Positions 1 to 12,718 of a stretch of DNA of 64,000 nt are shown here, one piece after another. Made by a program: the position numbers and the translations under genes. The stretch covers positions 4,546 through 68,545 of the forward strand of contig JBBIQS010000043.1 of NCBI GenBank assembly GCA_037442205.1, in the 5' to 3' direction. Below the pieces are notes generated by a model, which was not told the origin of the DNA, did not search any database, and was given only the letters and a program-made list of their open reading frames with translations. The stretch comes from JBBIQS01 sp037442205. Lineage in GTDB: Bacteria; Myxococcota; Myxococcia; Myxococcales; UBA5297. Numbering within the stretch: position 1 is the first letter of the stretch; the number at the start of each line of letters is the position of its first letter.

Positions 1-81
1 CTCGGACGCACGCCCGCCCGACGCTCGGAGAGAGCGGGGAAGGGCGCGTCCGGGCGCGAGGGCATGGCGATCATTGGTCAT
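1..81 (-). CDS. 5' end of a probable next gsp pseudopilin gene (partial)
   Basis: An ATG at 81 opens a frame that runs without a stop to the left edge (27 codons). It starts 42 bases after the leaderless GspG twin ends, on the same strand, with an AGGA-like ribosome-binding site just upstream. The visible residues, MTNDRHALAPGRALPRSLRA and on, are rich in Arg and Pro, as in the basic leader that precedes the G|FTLLE cleavage site of type IV-like prepilins. Position in the operon suggests GspH or another minor pseudopilin. No diagnostic motif lies inside the window, so the call rests on context only; a non-coding tail is the alternative. Confidence 0.35.
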   Translation of the reverse strand, partial: MTNDRHALAPGRALPRSLRASGGRASE

Positions 82-123
82 CGAGTCCTGGGAGCGGCGG
101 CTTTCAACCGGCCGAGCGTCAAT

Positions 124-495
124 TCACTGCAGCGTTTGTCCAACGGCTACGAGGTCAGCTTCGGCCTCTTTTCCACCGGGCCCACCATCGGCTCCGAAGC
201 TCACGATTGCGTAGGCTTTGCCGTCGCTGATGAACGTGAATTCATTGCCCCAGGCGTCCTTCGGCGTCCTGTCCAATATTCGCGCTTGTACCAAGACTGC
301 CAGCCCGTCCTGGGTCATCGGATAACGGCCTTTCTTCATCGCGAAGAGCTTCAGGCCTGTTTCGACGGTCCTCATGTTGTTGAGCGTTGCATCAACCTTG
401 CTGCTGTCGCAGTTCACCTGGATCCCGCAGAAGCTGCACCAGCCAACCAGCGACAACCCGAGCAGCATTGCCGCGAATGGCAGGTGCTTGCGCAC
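124..495 (-). CDS. Leaderless GspG-like protein (second copy of the major pseudopilin domain)
   Basis: The 123-residue product carries the C-terminal GspG fold but lacks a prepilin leader. It shares with its upstream neighbour GspG the blocks NMRTVETGLKL, PKDAWGNEFT and SFGADGGPGG, the last being the calcium-loop region of major pseudopilins. Instead of a basic leader and the TLLE cleavage motif it begins with MRKHLPFAAMLLGLSLVGWC, a short signal or anchor segment with Cys at residues 20, 23 and 29. The Cys context is not a good lipobox. It starts 8 bases after gspG ends, so it is almost certainly co-transcribed. It may be a periplasmic or membrane-tethered GspG domain that cannot be processed by the prepilin peptidase. 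Its function is unknown. Confidence 0.8.
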   Translation of the reverse strand: MRKHLPFAAMLLGLSLVGWCSFCGIQVNCDSSKVDATLNNMRTVETGLKLFAMKKGRYPMTQDGLAVLVQARILDRTPKDAWGNEFTFISDGKAYAIVSFGADGGPGGKEAEADLVAVGQTLQ

Positions 496-503
496 GCCGG
501 ATC

Positions 504-953
504 TCAGTTCTTCTTGTCCTGCTGGTCCATGGTGTCGCTGGTGATGTCGGCGTTGTCCTCATCGCCGCCGGGAGCGCCATCGGCGCCGTAGCTGATGATC
601 TTGTACTTGCCGCCCTCGTTCAGATAGGTGAACTCGTTGCCCCAGGCGTCCTTGGGGTTCTTGTCCAGCATCTTCTCAGTGGCCAGCAGGTTCAGGCCGC
701 CCGAGGTGTCGGGGTACTTGCCGTGGCGGGCGTAGTAGAGCTTGAGCCCGGTCTCGACAGTCCGGATGTTGTTCTTGGTGGCGTCGATCTTGGCCTTGTT
801 CATCATCGGGATGACGGCCACCGCCACTGCGCCCATCACCACGCCGATGATGGTGATGACCACCATGATCTCCAGCAGCGTCATGCCGCGCTGGGACTTC
901 CTGGAATTGCGCGGGTCGCGCATCAGGCGGTGAAAACGGGCCATCGCACTCAT
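504..953 (-). CDS. gspG: Type II secretion major pseudopilin GspG
   Basis: This 149-residue product is the main subunit of the type II secretion pseudopilus. A long basic leader (residues 1-23, ending SRKSQRG) is followed by MTLLEIMVVITIIG, so the prepilin peptidase should cut after Gly23. Glu is conserved at mature position 5, and Met instead of the usual Phe sits at +1. A hydrophobic helix (about 24-48) precedes the GspG core with TVETGLKLYYARHGKYP, PKDAWGNEF and the GADGAPGG calcium loop. The acidic tail ends DQQDKKN. The ATG overlaps the stop of the 68-residue gene by 4 bases, which indicates translational coupling in the gsp operon. Confidence 0.95.
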   Translation of the reverse strand: MSAMARFHRLMRDPRNSRKSQRGMTLLEIMVVITIIGVVMGAVAVAVIPMMNKAKIDATKNNIRTVETGLKLYYARHGKYPDTSGGLNLLATEKMLDKNPKDAWGNEFTYLNEGGKYKIISYGADGAPGGDEDNADITSDTMDQQDKKN

Positions 954-1156
954 GGATTGCTCCTTGCGGACAGCTCGTCCGCGTTGTTCGTCGTCAAAGC
1001 CAGGTTGGCGCCGGAGTATTCCGGCGTGGCCGCGCTCAGCGGCCGGTCCAGCAGAAAGCCCAGGGTCAACAGCGTCAGCGCCAAGCAGATCAGCGCCGCC
1101 GTCGCGCCGCCGCGCAGCAGCCGCTCCACCGGCGTGTCGAGCTCGATGTCGGTCAT
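950..1156 (-). CDS. Small single-span membrane protein between gspF and gspG
   Basis: A 68-residue protein with a short acidic N-terminus (MTDIELDTPVERLL), one hydrophobic segment (about residues 17-36, AALICLALTLLTLGFLL) and a polar tail of about 30 residues. It overlaps gspF upstream by 4 bases (ATGA) and gspG downstream by 4 bases, so it is translated as part of the operon and is unlikely to be a chance frame. No family is recognised. Location inside the operon suggests an accessory inner-membrane component of the secretion machine, perhaps specific to this lineage. Confidence 0.75.
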   Translation of the reverse strand: MTDIELDTPVERLLRGGATAALICLALTLLTLGFLLDRPLSAATPEYSGANLALTTNNADELSARSNP

Positions 1157-2391
1157 CCGCCCACCATCGTGTTCAGCTGCAGCAGCGGCATCAGAATCGC
1201 GAAGACGATGAAGGCCACCGAGCCGCCCATCGCCACGATCATCACCGGCTCGAGCAGGCTGGTCATCGCGATGATGCGCACGTCCACCTGCGCCTCATAG
1301 GCGTTGGCCACGTTCACCAACATGTCTTCGAGCTGCCCCGAGCGCTCGCCGATGGCCACCATGTGGTAGACGAGCGGCGGGAACTGCCCCGAGCGCTTGA
1401 GCGGCGCGGCGATCGATTCGCCTTCGCGGATGGAGTCGCGCGCCTTCTCGATCACGTCGGAGAGAATGACGTTGTCGACGATGTTTTTGACGATGTCCAT
1501 TGCCGCCAGCAGTGGCACGCCGCTCTTGAGCAGCGTCGACAGAGTGCGCGAGAAGCGGCTGATGGCGATCATCCGCACCAGCGCTCCGAAGATCGGCGCC
1601 CCGAGCACGAACTTGTCCCACTTCACGCGGCCGGCAGGGGACGCCTTCCACTTGCCGAAGGCCCAGATGCCCGCCACCGTCGCCGCCAGCAGCACGTACC
1701 AGTAGTCGCGGGTGAAGTTGCTCAACCCGATGAGCACCCGCGTCACCAGCGGCAGCGTCAGCCGGTTGTCTTCGAAGATCTTGGTGACCTTGGGGACCAC
1801 CACCGTGAAGAGGATGACCAGGATCACCAGGCCGATGACCACCATGATGGCCGGGTAAGCCAGCGTCCCCACCACCTTCGACTTGAGCCGTGCCTGGCTC
1901 TCGGTGAAGTCGGCCAAGCGCACCAGCACCACGTCCAGCGCGCCCGAGTGCTCGCCGGCGCGGATCATGTTGACGTACAGGGTGCCGAAGGCCTTGGGAT
2001 GCTGCGCCAGCGCGTCGGCCAGCGAGCTTCCCTCATTCACCTTCTGCTTCACCTGGCTGACCACCAGCTTCAGCCGCTCGTGATCCACCTGCTCCTGCAG
2101 CGCCCCCAGCGCCTCGACCAGCGCCACTCCGGCACCGATCAGCACCGCCAGCTGCCGGGTCATGATCGCCACGTCGGTGGTGGTGATGCGCGCCGAGAAC
2201 AGCTTCTTGACGTCGACGTCCCCGGGCTTGGCGCTGCTGCCGCCGGCGGCTTCCTTCTGCCCGACCACCTCGGTCAGGTAGATGCCTTCCTTGCGCAGCA
2301 GGCCCCGCAGCGTCTTGGCGCTGTCGGCGTCGCGCAGCCCGTGCGTCGGCTTGCCGGCCTCGGTGAGGCCCTTGTACTCGAAGACTGGCAT
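1153..2391 (-). CDS. gspF: Type II secretion inner-membrane platform protein GspF
   Basis: The 412-residue product is the polytopic platform protein that couples the GspE ATPase to pseudopilus growth. It begins MPVFEYKGLTEAGK, the usual GspF start, with the GLRDADS and LRGLLRKEGI region that contacts the ATPase. Two T2SSF domains follow (about residues 75-200 and 275-400), each with the typical hydrophobic hairpins; the signatures LAVLIGAGVALVEAL and LSTLLKSGVPLLAAM mark their starts. Length matches the family (about 400). It is the fourth gsp gene in transcription order, 101 bases after gspE, and overlaps the following small gene by 4 bases. Confidence 0.96.
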   Translation of the reverse strand: MPVFEYKGLTEAGKPTHGLRDADSAKTLRGLLRKEGIYLTEVVGQKEAAGGSSAKPGDVDVKKLFSARITTTDVAIMTRQLAVLIGAGVALVEALGALQEQVDHERLKLVVSQVKQKVNEGSSLADALAQHPKAFGTLYVNMIRAGEHSGALDVVLVRLADFTESQARLKSKVVGTLAYPAIMVVIGLVILVILFTVVVPKVTKIFEDNRLTLPLVTRVLIGLSNFTRDYWYVLLAATVAGIWAFGKWKASPAGRVKWDKFVLGAPIFGALVRMIAISRFSRTLSTLLKSGVPLLAAMDIVKNIVDNVILSDVIEKARDSIREGESIAAPLKRSGQFPPLVYHMVAIGERSGQLEDMLVNVANAYEAQVDVRIIAMTSLLEPVMIVAMGGSVAFIVFAILMPLLQLNTMVGG

Positions 2392-2492
2392 TTTCCCTGG
2401 GAGCGCCGGCTAAAGGACGGCGACTCCTCCATCTCCTGGATGCCTCAAAGAATCCGGTCCGGATCCCCTCGGTGACTGGCGAGCGGGAATCG

Positions 2493-4310
<1,818 letters not shown>

Positions 4311-4363
4311 CGTCTGTCCCCAACACAGGTCGAAAGCGGGCGAATCCGAAGCGGGCGCCCGGC

Positions 4364-6838
4364 CTACTGCTGCCCACCCGAGGGTTTCTCTGCTGAAGGC
4401 GGCGGCTCGGCGGGAGCGCTCTCCGGCTGGGCGGGCACCGAGGGGGGGCTCTCCAAGAAGCCGTTCGAGCCTTTGGACGGCGAGGGCGCCGGGGCGGGGA
4501 CGAAGGCCTTCGGGTTGGTCTTGGGAAGGATCGCCTTCTCGCGGGGCGAGCCGGCGCCGCCGTTCTCCAGCTTGTTGGCCTCGGCGTCCATGGCGCGGAA
4601 CATCGACGCCACCGGGCCGGCCTTCTTGGCGTAGTCCACCGGTACTTCGTAGCCCGGCTGGCGGCCGAGGAACTGCTCGACGAACTCCTGCCGCTCCCGG
4701 ATCTTGCGCTCGAAGATCCGGCGGAAGTCGCTCTGGTCGCGGATGATGTACGGGGTCAAGAACAGCAAGAGATTCGTGCGCTGCTTGAGGGCGGAGTTGT
4801 CGCGGAACAGCCAGCCGAGGATGGGGATGTCGCCCAGCAGCGGCACCTTCTGCACCGACTTGGTGGTCCGCTCCTGGATCAGGCCGCCGATGACCACCGT
4901 CTGCTGGTCCTTGGCGACGATGGTGGTCTTGGCGGTGCGCTTGGCGGTGGTCGGGCCTAGCCGAGCGTCGTTGTCGGAGATCTCTTCGGTCTGCTCGTCG
5001 ATGGTCAGTTTGATGTAGTCGCTCTCGTTGATCTGCGGCTTGAGCTTGAGGCGCAGCTCGACGTTCTGGCGCTGGATGGGGGCGATCAGGCCGTTGAAGC
5101 CGCCCAGCAGGCCGCTGGCCAGGCCGGCGGTGGCCGCCGAGGTGCCGGCCAGCGCGCCCAGCGAGGAGGCCGCCGGGGAGGTGATGCCGGCCTGGAACGG
5201 GACGTTGTTGCCGACGGTGATCTCGGCGTCCTCGTTGTCGCTGGCCAGGATGTGCGGGGTGGAGAGGACGTTGACGTCGGAGTTGCTTTGCAGCGCGTGC
5301 ATCACCACCGAGAACGGCGGCAGGCCCAGCTTGTCCAGCAGCTGCACCCCCTGCAGGCCGGCTAGGAAGCCGCCCAGCGAGGCCAGCGAGAGGATGCCGG
5401 AGAGCGAGTTGGACTTGCCCAGCTCGCTGCCCACCACCGCCACCGAGTCGTCGGACGACTTGACGGAGACCGGCTTGCCGGCGTGCATCGCCAGTCCCCA
5501 GTCGACCTGGTTCTTGAGGTTGACCTCCATGATCACCGCCTCGACGAAGACCTGGCGCCGGGCGATGTCCAGCTTCTCGATCACGCTGATCAGGTTGCGG
5601 TAGTCGCTGTTGTTGGCGATGACCACCAGCGAGTTGGTGCCCTTGTCGGCGGTGATCTTCACCTCGCCGGAGAAGAGGTCGGCCACGGTGGCCGGGCCCT
5701 TGGCGGCGCCGGCCGGCTGGCCGCCGGGCGGGCGCGGGCCCTTGTTGATGCCCTGGGTCAGCGAGGCCAGGGTGTTGGCCATCTCCTCGGCGCTGGCGTT
5801 CTCCAGGTAGTAGACGTGGACCTGGCCCTCGCCGGGGATCGGGGTGTCCAACTGGCGCAGCAACTCCTGGATGCGGCGGAAGGCCTTCTCGTTGGCGGTG
5901 ACGATGATCTTGTTGGTGCGCTCGTCGGCGATGAGCTGGGAGAGGCTGGCCGCGCCCTCCTCGGAGGGGGCGCCGGCGGCGGGGGCCGCCTGGGCCTGGC
6001 CCGGGACGCCGGGGGTGGGGGCGATGACCGCCTGGCCGGGCCGGGCGCCGGGCTTCTTGTTCTTCTCCTCGAAGATCTGGCGCAGCTTCTCGGCGATGTC
6101 GGTGGCCGAGGCGTACTGGATCTGGATGACGCGGATCTCGTCGGAGGAGGTGGGGCTGTCCAGCCGCTCGATGATCCGCTCCAGCCGGTGCAGGTTCAGC
6201 CCGATGTCGTTGACGATGATGGTGTCGGGCGGGAAGGCGATGGTGTCGCCGTCGCGGCTGACCAGCTGCTGGATCACCGCCCGCACCGGCTCGGCGTCGA
6301 CGAAGTGCAGCTTGAACAGCTTGGTGATCATCTGCTCGTTGGTGGTGAAGGGCGCGTCCTCCTCGAGCAGGGTGGGGATGTTGGACTGCTTGCCGGAGCG
6401 CTTCTCGACGATCTTCAGGAACCGGCCCACCGGGTAGAGGGTCAGGCCGTTGGAGTCGAGGGCGGAGAGGAAGGCGGCGTAGGCCTCGTCGGCGGTGACC
6501 CCGACGGTGCCGTGCTCCGGGCCGATGATGGTGATCTTGCCGCGGATGTTCTCCGGCAGGATGAACAGCCGGCCGGTCAGGTCGGAGATCACCTGGACCA
6601 GCTTGTCGATGTCCACCTTGTCGAAGTCGAGCTTGAAGGAGCCGCGCTGCTGCAGCTTCTTGCGGTCGGGGCCCTTGGCGGAGTCTTCGGGGGTGACGGT
6701 GGGCAGCGGCTCGCGCGGCGGCTTGGGCGGAGCGCCCTTGGGAAGTTGGACCTTGATGGGCGGAGCCGGCTGCGCCAGGGAAGCCTGGGCACTGAGCGCC
6801 AGGGCAAGGGCGAGCAGAGCGCGGGTCGGTCGGGGCAT
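4364..6838 (-). CDS. gspD: Type II secretion outer-membrane secretin GspD
   Basis: The 824-residue product forms the outer-membrane channel. The ATG at 6838 is preferred because it gives a clean signal peptide (MPRPTRALLALALALSAQA, then SLAQ); an in-frame ATG at 6892 would add 18 polar residues. N0/N1-type domains follow (FDKVDIDKLVQVISDLTGR near residue 70), then N2/N3 repeats separated by a Pro/Ala-rich loop, and the secretin domain with VEAVIMEVNLKNQVDWGLA and VPLLGDIPILGWLFR. The C-terminal 60 residues are rich in Pro and Ser, a possible pilotin-binding or surface tail. The gene starts shortly after gspC (56 bases to the preferred start). Confidence 0.96.
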   Translation of the reverse strand: MPRPTRALLALALALSAQASLAQPAPPIKVQLPKGAPPKPPREPLPTVTPEDSAKGPDRKKLQQRGSFKLDFDKVDIDKLVQVISDLTGRLFILPENIRGKITIIGPEHGTVGVTADEAYAAFLSALDSNGLTLYPVGRFLKIVEKRSGKQSNIPTLLEEDAPFTTNEQMITKLFKLHFVDAEPVRAVIQQLVSRDGDTIAFPPDTIIVNDIGLNLHRLERIIERLDSPTSSDEIRVIQIQYASATDIAEKLRQIFEEKNKKPGARPGQAVIAPTPGVPGQAQAAPAAGAPSEEGAASLSQLIADERTNKIIVTANEKAFRRIQELLRQLDTPIPGEGQVHVYYLENASAEEMANTLASLTQGINKGPRPPGGQPAGAAKGPATVADLFSGEVKITADKGTNSLVVIANNSDYRNLISVIEKLDIARRQVFVEAVIMEVNLKNQVDWGLAMHAGKPVSVKSSDDSVAVVGSELGKSNSLSGILSLASLGGFLAGLQGVQLLDKLGLPPFSVVMHALQSNSDVNVLSTPHILASDNEDAEITVGNNVPFQAGITSPAASSLGALAGTSAATAGLASGLLGGFNGLIAPIQRQNVELRLKLKPQINESDYIKLTIDEQTEEISDNDARLGPTTAKRTAKTTIVAKDQQTVVIGGLIQERTTKSVQKVPLLGDIPILGWLFRDNSALKQRTNLLLFLTPYIIRDQSDFRRIFERKIRERQEFVEQFLGRQPGYEVPVDYAKKAGPVASMFRAMDAEANKLENGGAGSPREKAILPKTNPKAFVPAPAPSPSKGSNGFLESPPSVPAQPESAPAEPPPSAEKPSGGQQ

Positions 6839-6894
6839 GAGGTTCTTGCTCTTGGTGCGGGGGAAGGTGAGGGGAAGGGCGGGCGCGGTCATGG

Positions 6895-7827
6895 TCAGCG
6901 GCCGGTGACGTTGTAGGTCTTGCGGACCTTGGTCCCGTTGCGGTCGATCTCGATCTCGATGCGGTTCGACTCTTTGAGCTTGGAGTAGATCTCCAGCGCC
7001 TTGTCGGGGCTGTTCATCTCGAAGCCGTTGATGCGGCTGATCACGTCGCCGTTCTGGATGCCGATCTTTGTGTAGAGGGAGTCGGGGCGGATGGAGAACA
7101 GCTTGAAGCCGGTGGAGACGCCGTCCTTGAAGGCCGGGACGATGCGGGCCTGCATGGCGATGTCGTTGAGGTTGCCCAGGGCCTTGTCGATCTCGCCTTT
7201 TTCGATCTCGTAGTTGTTGTCGTTGAGGGCGCGGATGCCCTGGCCCATGCTGGGCCCGGCGGGCGGGTTGGTGTTGGCAGCCACCGCTTCGTGCCGGGGA
7301 GCCTCGGCGGCGACCACCATCCCGGTGCCGGGCTCGGCGTCGATGTACTCCTTGCGGCCGTTGTTGTTGATCAGCACCCGCAGCCGCTCGATCTCGATCA
7401 CCTCGGCGCTCTGAACCTTGTCGCCGACCATGTAGACGTTGACCTCGTGGCTGGCCACGTCCTCGATATTGGCCATCGACCACTCAGGGCGGTTGGCGAC
7501 CAGGGTGCCGATCAGCCGCACGCGCAGGCTGGTCTTGACCGCCTCCTGGGAGTCGATCGGCGGCTGCGTGGGCTGGGTCGGCTCGACGACCTCCGGCTCG
7601 GGCTTGGGCAGCGGGATGCCGGTCACCGCCGACAGCGCCTCAGCCGACAGGCCGGTCTTCTGCGGCCCTTGGTTCAGCGCCGGGCCAGCGGCCGGGGCGT
7701 TGAGATCGGGCACCGGCAGCAGCGCGCCGGCCACGAAGGTGTTGGCCGTCTTGGCCGCCAGGAAGGCGGCGATCAACAGGAACAGCAGGTTGATCGCCCA
7801 GAAGTACTTTCGGAAGAGAGTTTCCAT
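6895..7827 (-). CDS. gspC: Type II secretion inner-membrane protein GspC
   Basis: This 310-residue bitopic protein links the inner-membrane platform to the secretin. It has a short cytoplasmic N-terminus, one membrane span (about residues 11-33, AINLLFLLIAAFLAAKTANT), a Pro-rich linker, the homology region (RVRLIGTLVANRPEWSMA through DKVQSAEVIEIE, about 103-150) and a C-terminal PDZ domain (about 225-305, with GVSTGFKLFSIRPDS and IQNGDVISRINGF). It is the first gene of the gsp operon, 67 bases downstream of a sigma54-type promoter element. A GspC with a PDZ domain is the standard form. Confidence 0.93.
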   Translation of the reverse strand: METLFRKYFWAINLLFLLIAAFLAAKTANTFVAGALLPVPDLNAPAAGPALNQGPQKTGLSAEALSAVTGIPLPKPEPEVVEPTQPTQPPIDSQEAVKTSLRVRLIGTLVANRPEWSMANIEDVASHEVNVYMVGDKVQSAEVIEIERLRVLINNNGRKEYIDAEPGTGMVVAAEAPRHEAVAANTNPPAGPSMGQGIRALNDNNYEIEKGEIDKALGNLNDIAMQARIVPAFKDGVSTGFKLFSIRPDSLYTKIGIQNGDVISRINGFEMNSPDKALEIYSKLKESNRIEIEIDRNGTKVRKTYNVTGR

Positions 7828-7893
7828 CCCGGCTCGCTGGTCGCCCGCGGCGCTAATGCACGCCGCGGAGCTCGGTGTCTTGGTCAGCTCAAG

Positions 7894-7908
7894 GCAACTT
7901 CCATGCCT
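7894..7908 (-). promoter_or_regulatory. Sigma54 (-24/-12) promoter for the gsp operon
   Basis: Read on the minus strand the 15 bases are AGGCATGGAAGTTGC, matching the sigma54 consensus TGGCACG-N4-TTGC at 9 of 11 defined positions. The invariant GG and GC have exactly 10 bases between them. The predicted start is near 7882, giving a leader of about 55 bases before the gspC ATG. The gene immediately upstream encodes a sigma54 activator, and a palindrome lies about 100 bases upstream of the -24 element. Seen by eye; a genome-scale motif score was not computed. Confidence 0.7.
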
Positions 7909-8001
7909 GCCCTAAGTCTTCCGGGGCGCCGACTAAACAGGCAGAAAGACTTGGCTATTCGGAGCGCCAGCGCCCGCCTCTTCGGACGCCCGGCCGGCCT
8001 G

Positions 8002-8022
8002 GGACAATTTGTCAAATGGTCC
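8002..8022. promoter_or_regulatory. 21-bp palindrome, candidate activator (enhancer) site
   Basis: GGACAATTTG-T-CAAATGGTCC has two 10-base arms that match at 9 of 10 positions around a central T at 8012. It lies about 104 bases upstream of the -24 element and roughly 130 bases from the predicted start, the usual distance for an enhancer bound by an NtrC-family regulator. It is AT-rich against a very GC-rich background. The likely ligand is the response regulator encoded at 8144-9565; this is inference. Confidence 0.5.
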
Positions 8023-8143
8023 GCAGAGTGCGCTGACAAAGCGGCGAGAGGCTTTCAGGCGTCTTTGACGGTCGCCTGCCGCGATGGAGAGGAGGCGCGC
8101 GAGCGGGCGCGCGCCGATTCGGCCAGCGATGGGAAGGGCGGCG

Positions 8144-9565
<1,422 letters not shown>

Positions 9566-9677
9566 CGCGTCGCCTTCGGGGCCGCCGACGGAACCGGCAG
9601 AGGGCCCGTCGCTCGCAGGTCTGGCAGGGAGGGGGCGCACCCCGTCAGTAACCGGCGGGCCGGCGGCGCCATTCCCG

Positions 9678-11144
<1,467 letters not shown>

Positions 11145-11267
11145 GGGACGCTCCTGACCGAAGGTCTCGCCGGGACACAGGAATCCCGGCGCAATCGGCA
11201 GAGTGTAGCGGGCCCGTTCGGGAGCTGACAAGCGAGCAGCCGCACCTTTGGCGGCGTCGCGGAACGG

Positions 11268-12659
11268 CTATTGGCGCACGAAGCGGAAGGCGAAGAAGCC
11301 GTCGGTTCCGTGGCGGTGCGGGAAGAGCCGGAGCATCGGGCCCTCGGCGAGGGCGGCGGCGCTGGCCGGGAGGACTTCGGACAGCGGGGCTTCGCGGAAT
11401 GGGGCGCCGCCGGCCAGGAACTGCCCGGCGACCGCCTCGTTCTCCTCGCGGGCGACGCTGCAGGTGGCGTAGACCAGCGAGCCGCCGGGGCGCACCAGCG
11501 CGGCGAAGCGCGAGAGAACCTGAAGCTGCCGGCGGGCGTGGCGCTCGAAGTCGTCGGGCTTGAAGCGGTAGCGGGCGTCGGGGTTGCGCCGCAGGGCCCC
11601 CAGCCCGGTGCAGGGCGCGTCCACCAGCACCCGGTCGAAGCGCCTCTCGAAGCCGGCCAGCGCGGCGGCGGCCGAATCGTCGGCGGGGATCTGCCGGCTG
11701 CGGGTGTTGGAGACCCCGGCCCGGCGGGCCCGCCGCGACAGCTCGGAGAGCCGCCCGGCGTCGACGTCGGTGGCCCACAGCTCGCCGCGGTTGCCCATCT
11801 GCCCGGCCAGGGCCAGGGTCTTGCCGCCGGCCCCAGCGCAGGCGTCGAGCACCTTCTCGCCGGGGTGGGCGCCGGCGGCCAGCGCCAGCAGCTGGCTCCC
11901 CTCGTCCTGCACCTCGAACAGCCCCTCGCGGAAGGCGCGCAGCCCGAAGGCGTTGATGCGCGACTCGAGGGTGAGCCCCAGCGGCGAGTAGGCGGTCTCG
12001 CGGGCCTGAACCCCTTCCTCTTGCAGCAGCTGCTTCAGGCGGGCGCGGTCGGTCTTGAGCAGGTTGGCGCGGATGGTCAGCGGAGCGCGCTCGCCCACCG
12101 CCCGGACGAACTGCAGCGCCTCGGCCTCGCCGAGGTCGGCGATCAGCCGGCGCGCCAGCTCGTCGGGCAGCGAGCCCTCCAGGGCGATCCTCTCCACCGC
12201 GCCGAGCTCGCCGGGCAGCGGCGCGCCGGCGCGGGACAGCAGCGCCTCTCCACGTGGCCCCAGGCCCTGACGGGCGGCCACCGCCGCCGGCGGCTCGCCG
12301 CGGGTGACGCAGAGGGCGGCGTAGCGCAGCGAGAACAGCTGCGAGGGGGTGAGCTCGGCTCGCACGCGCCCGAAGAGGTTGAAGTCGATCCGGCGCTCGG
12401 TGCGCAAGAGGGCCCACACCGCCTCGGCCACCGCCTTGCGCTCCACGCTGTAGAGCCGGGTTTCGCGCCGCAGCACGCGATCGAGGGCGCGATCGGCGAG
12501 CTGTCCCTCGGAGCGCACCGCGGCGTAGACCTCGAGCGCCGCCGCCCGGACCAGGTCGTGGCGCAGCGGCCGCTCCGGCTTGGCGGCGGCGCCCGGAGGG
12601 CGTGGCCCGGGCTGGGGTGGGAGCTGGGGGCGCTTCTTCTTCGGCGATCGCTGGCTCAC
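11268..12659 (-). CDS. rsmB: 16S rRNA m5C967 methyltransferase RsmB
   Basis: The 463-residue product should methylate C967 of 16S rRNA with S-adenosylmethionine. A NusB-like RNA-binding domain (about residues 35-160) precedes the Rossmann methyltransferase domain, with SAM motif LDACAGAGGKTLALAG, VDAPCTGLGALRRNPD (motif IV Cys) and YATCSVAREENE (motif VI catalytic Cys). The GTG at 12659 is chosen as the first start that does not extend into the preceding hairpin region; the N-terminus (SQRSPKKKRPQ) is basic and Pro-rich. No strong ribosome-binding site is visible, so the exact start is uncertain. Confidence 0.9.
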   Translation of the reverse strand: MSQRSPKKKRPQLPPQPGPRPPGAAAKPERPLRHDLVRAAALEVYAAVRSEGQLADRALDRVLRRETRLYSVERKAVAEAVWALLRTERRIDFNLFGRVRAELTPSQLFSLRYAALCVTRGEPPAAVAARQGLGPRGEALLSRAGAPLPGELGAVERIALEGSLPDELARRLIADLGEAEALQFVRAVGERAPLTIRANLLKTDRARLKQLLQEEGVQARETAYSPLGLTLESRINAFGLRAFREGLFEVQDEGSQLLALAAGAHPGEKVLDACAGAGGKTLALAGQMGNRGELWATDVDAGRLSELSRRARRAGVSNTRSRQIPADDSAAAALAGFERRFDRVLVDAPCTGLGALRRNPDARYRFKPDDFERHARRQLQVLSRFAALVRPGGSLVYATCSVAREENEAVAGQFLAGGAPFREAPLSEVLPASAAALAEGPMLRLFPHRHGTDGFFAFRFVRQ

Positions 12660-12698
12660 GGCGCGCCGCAGTTTGCCCGGAATCGGCTGCGGCGCAAG

Positions 12699-12717
12699 GC
12701 GGAAAGCCAATTTCCGC
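12699..12717 (-). terminator. Hairpin directly after the lipoprotein gene
   Basis: A perfect 7-bp stem (GCGGAAA / TTTCCGC, 5-base loop) begins two bases past the stop codon of the upstream minus-strand gene. A second stem (GCGCCGCA / TGCGGCGC, 12663-12670 with 12688-12695) follows before rsmB. There is no T-run, so a true intrinsic terminator is uncertain; attenuation or mRNA 3'-end protection is possible. Confidence 0.35.
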
Positions 12718-12718
12718 G

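Noticed and set aside
952..2475. Long open frames on the strand opposite gspF, with similar ones opposite gspE, gspD and tmk
   Set aside because: They are antisense shadows in a GC-rich genome, rich in His, Arg, Ala and Gly, with no motifs or ribosome-binding sites.
4364..7483. A longer GspD starting near 7483
   Set aside because: The extra N-terminus overlaps gspC almost entirely and has no coding character; a signal peptide starts at 6838.
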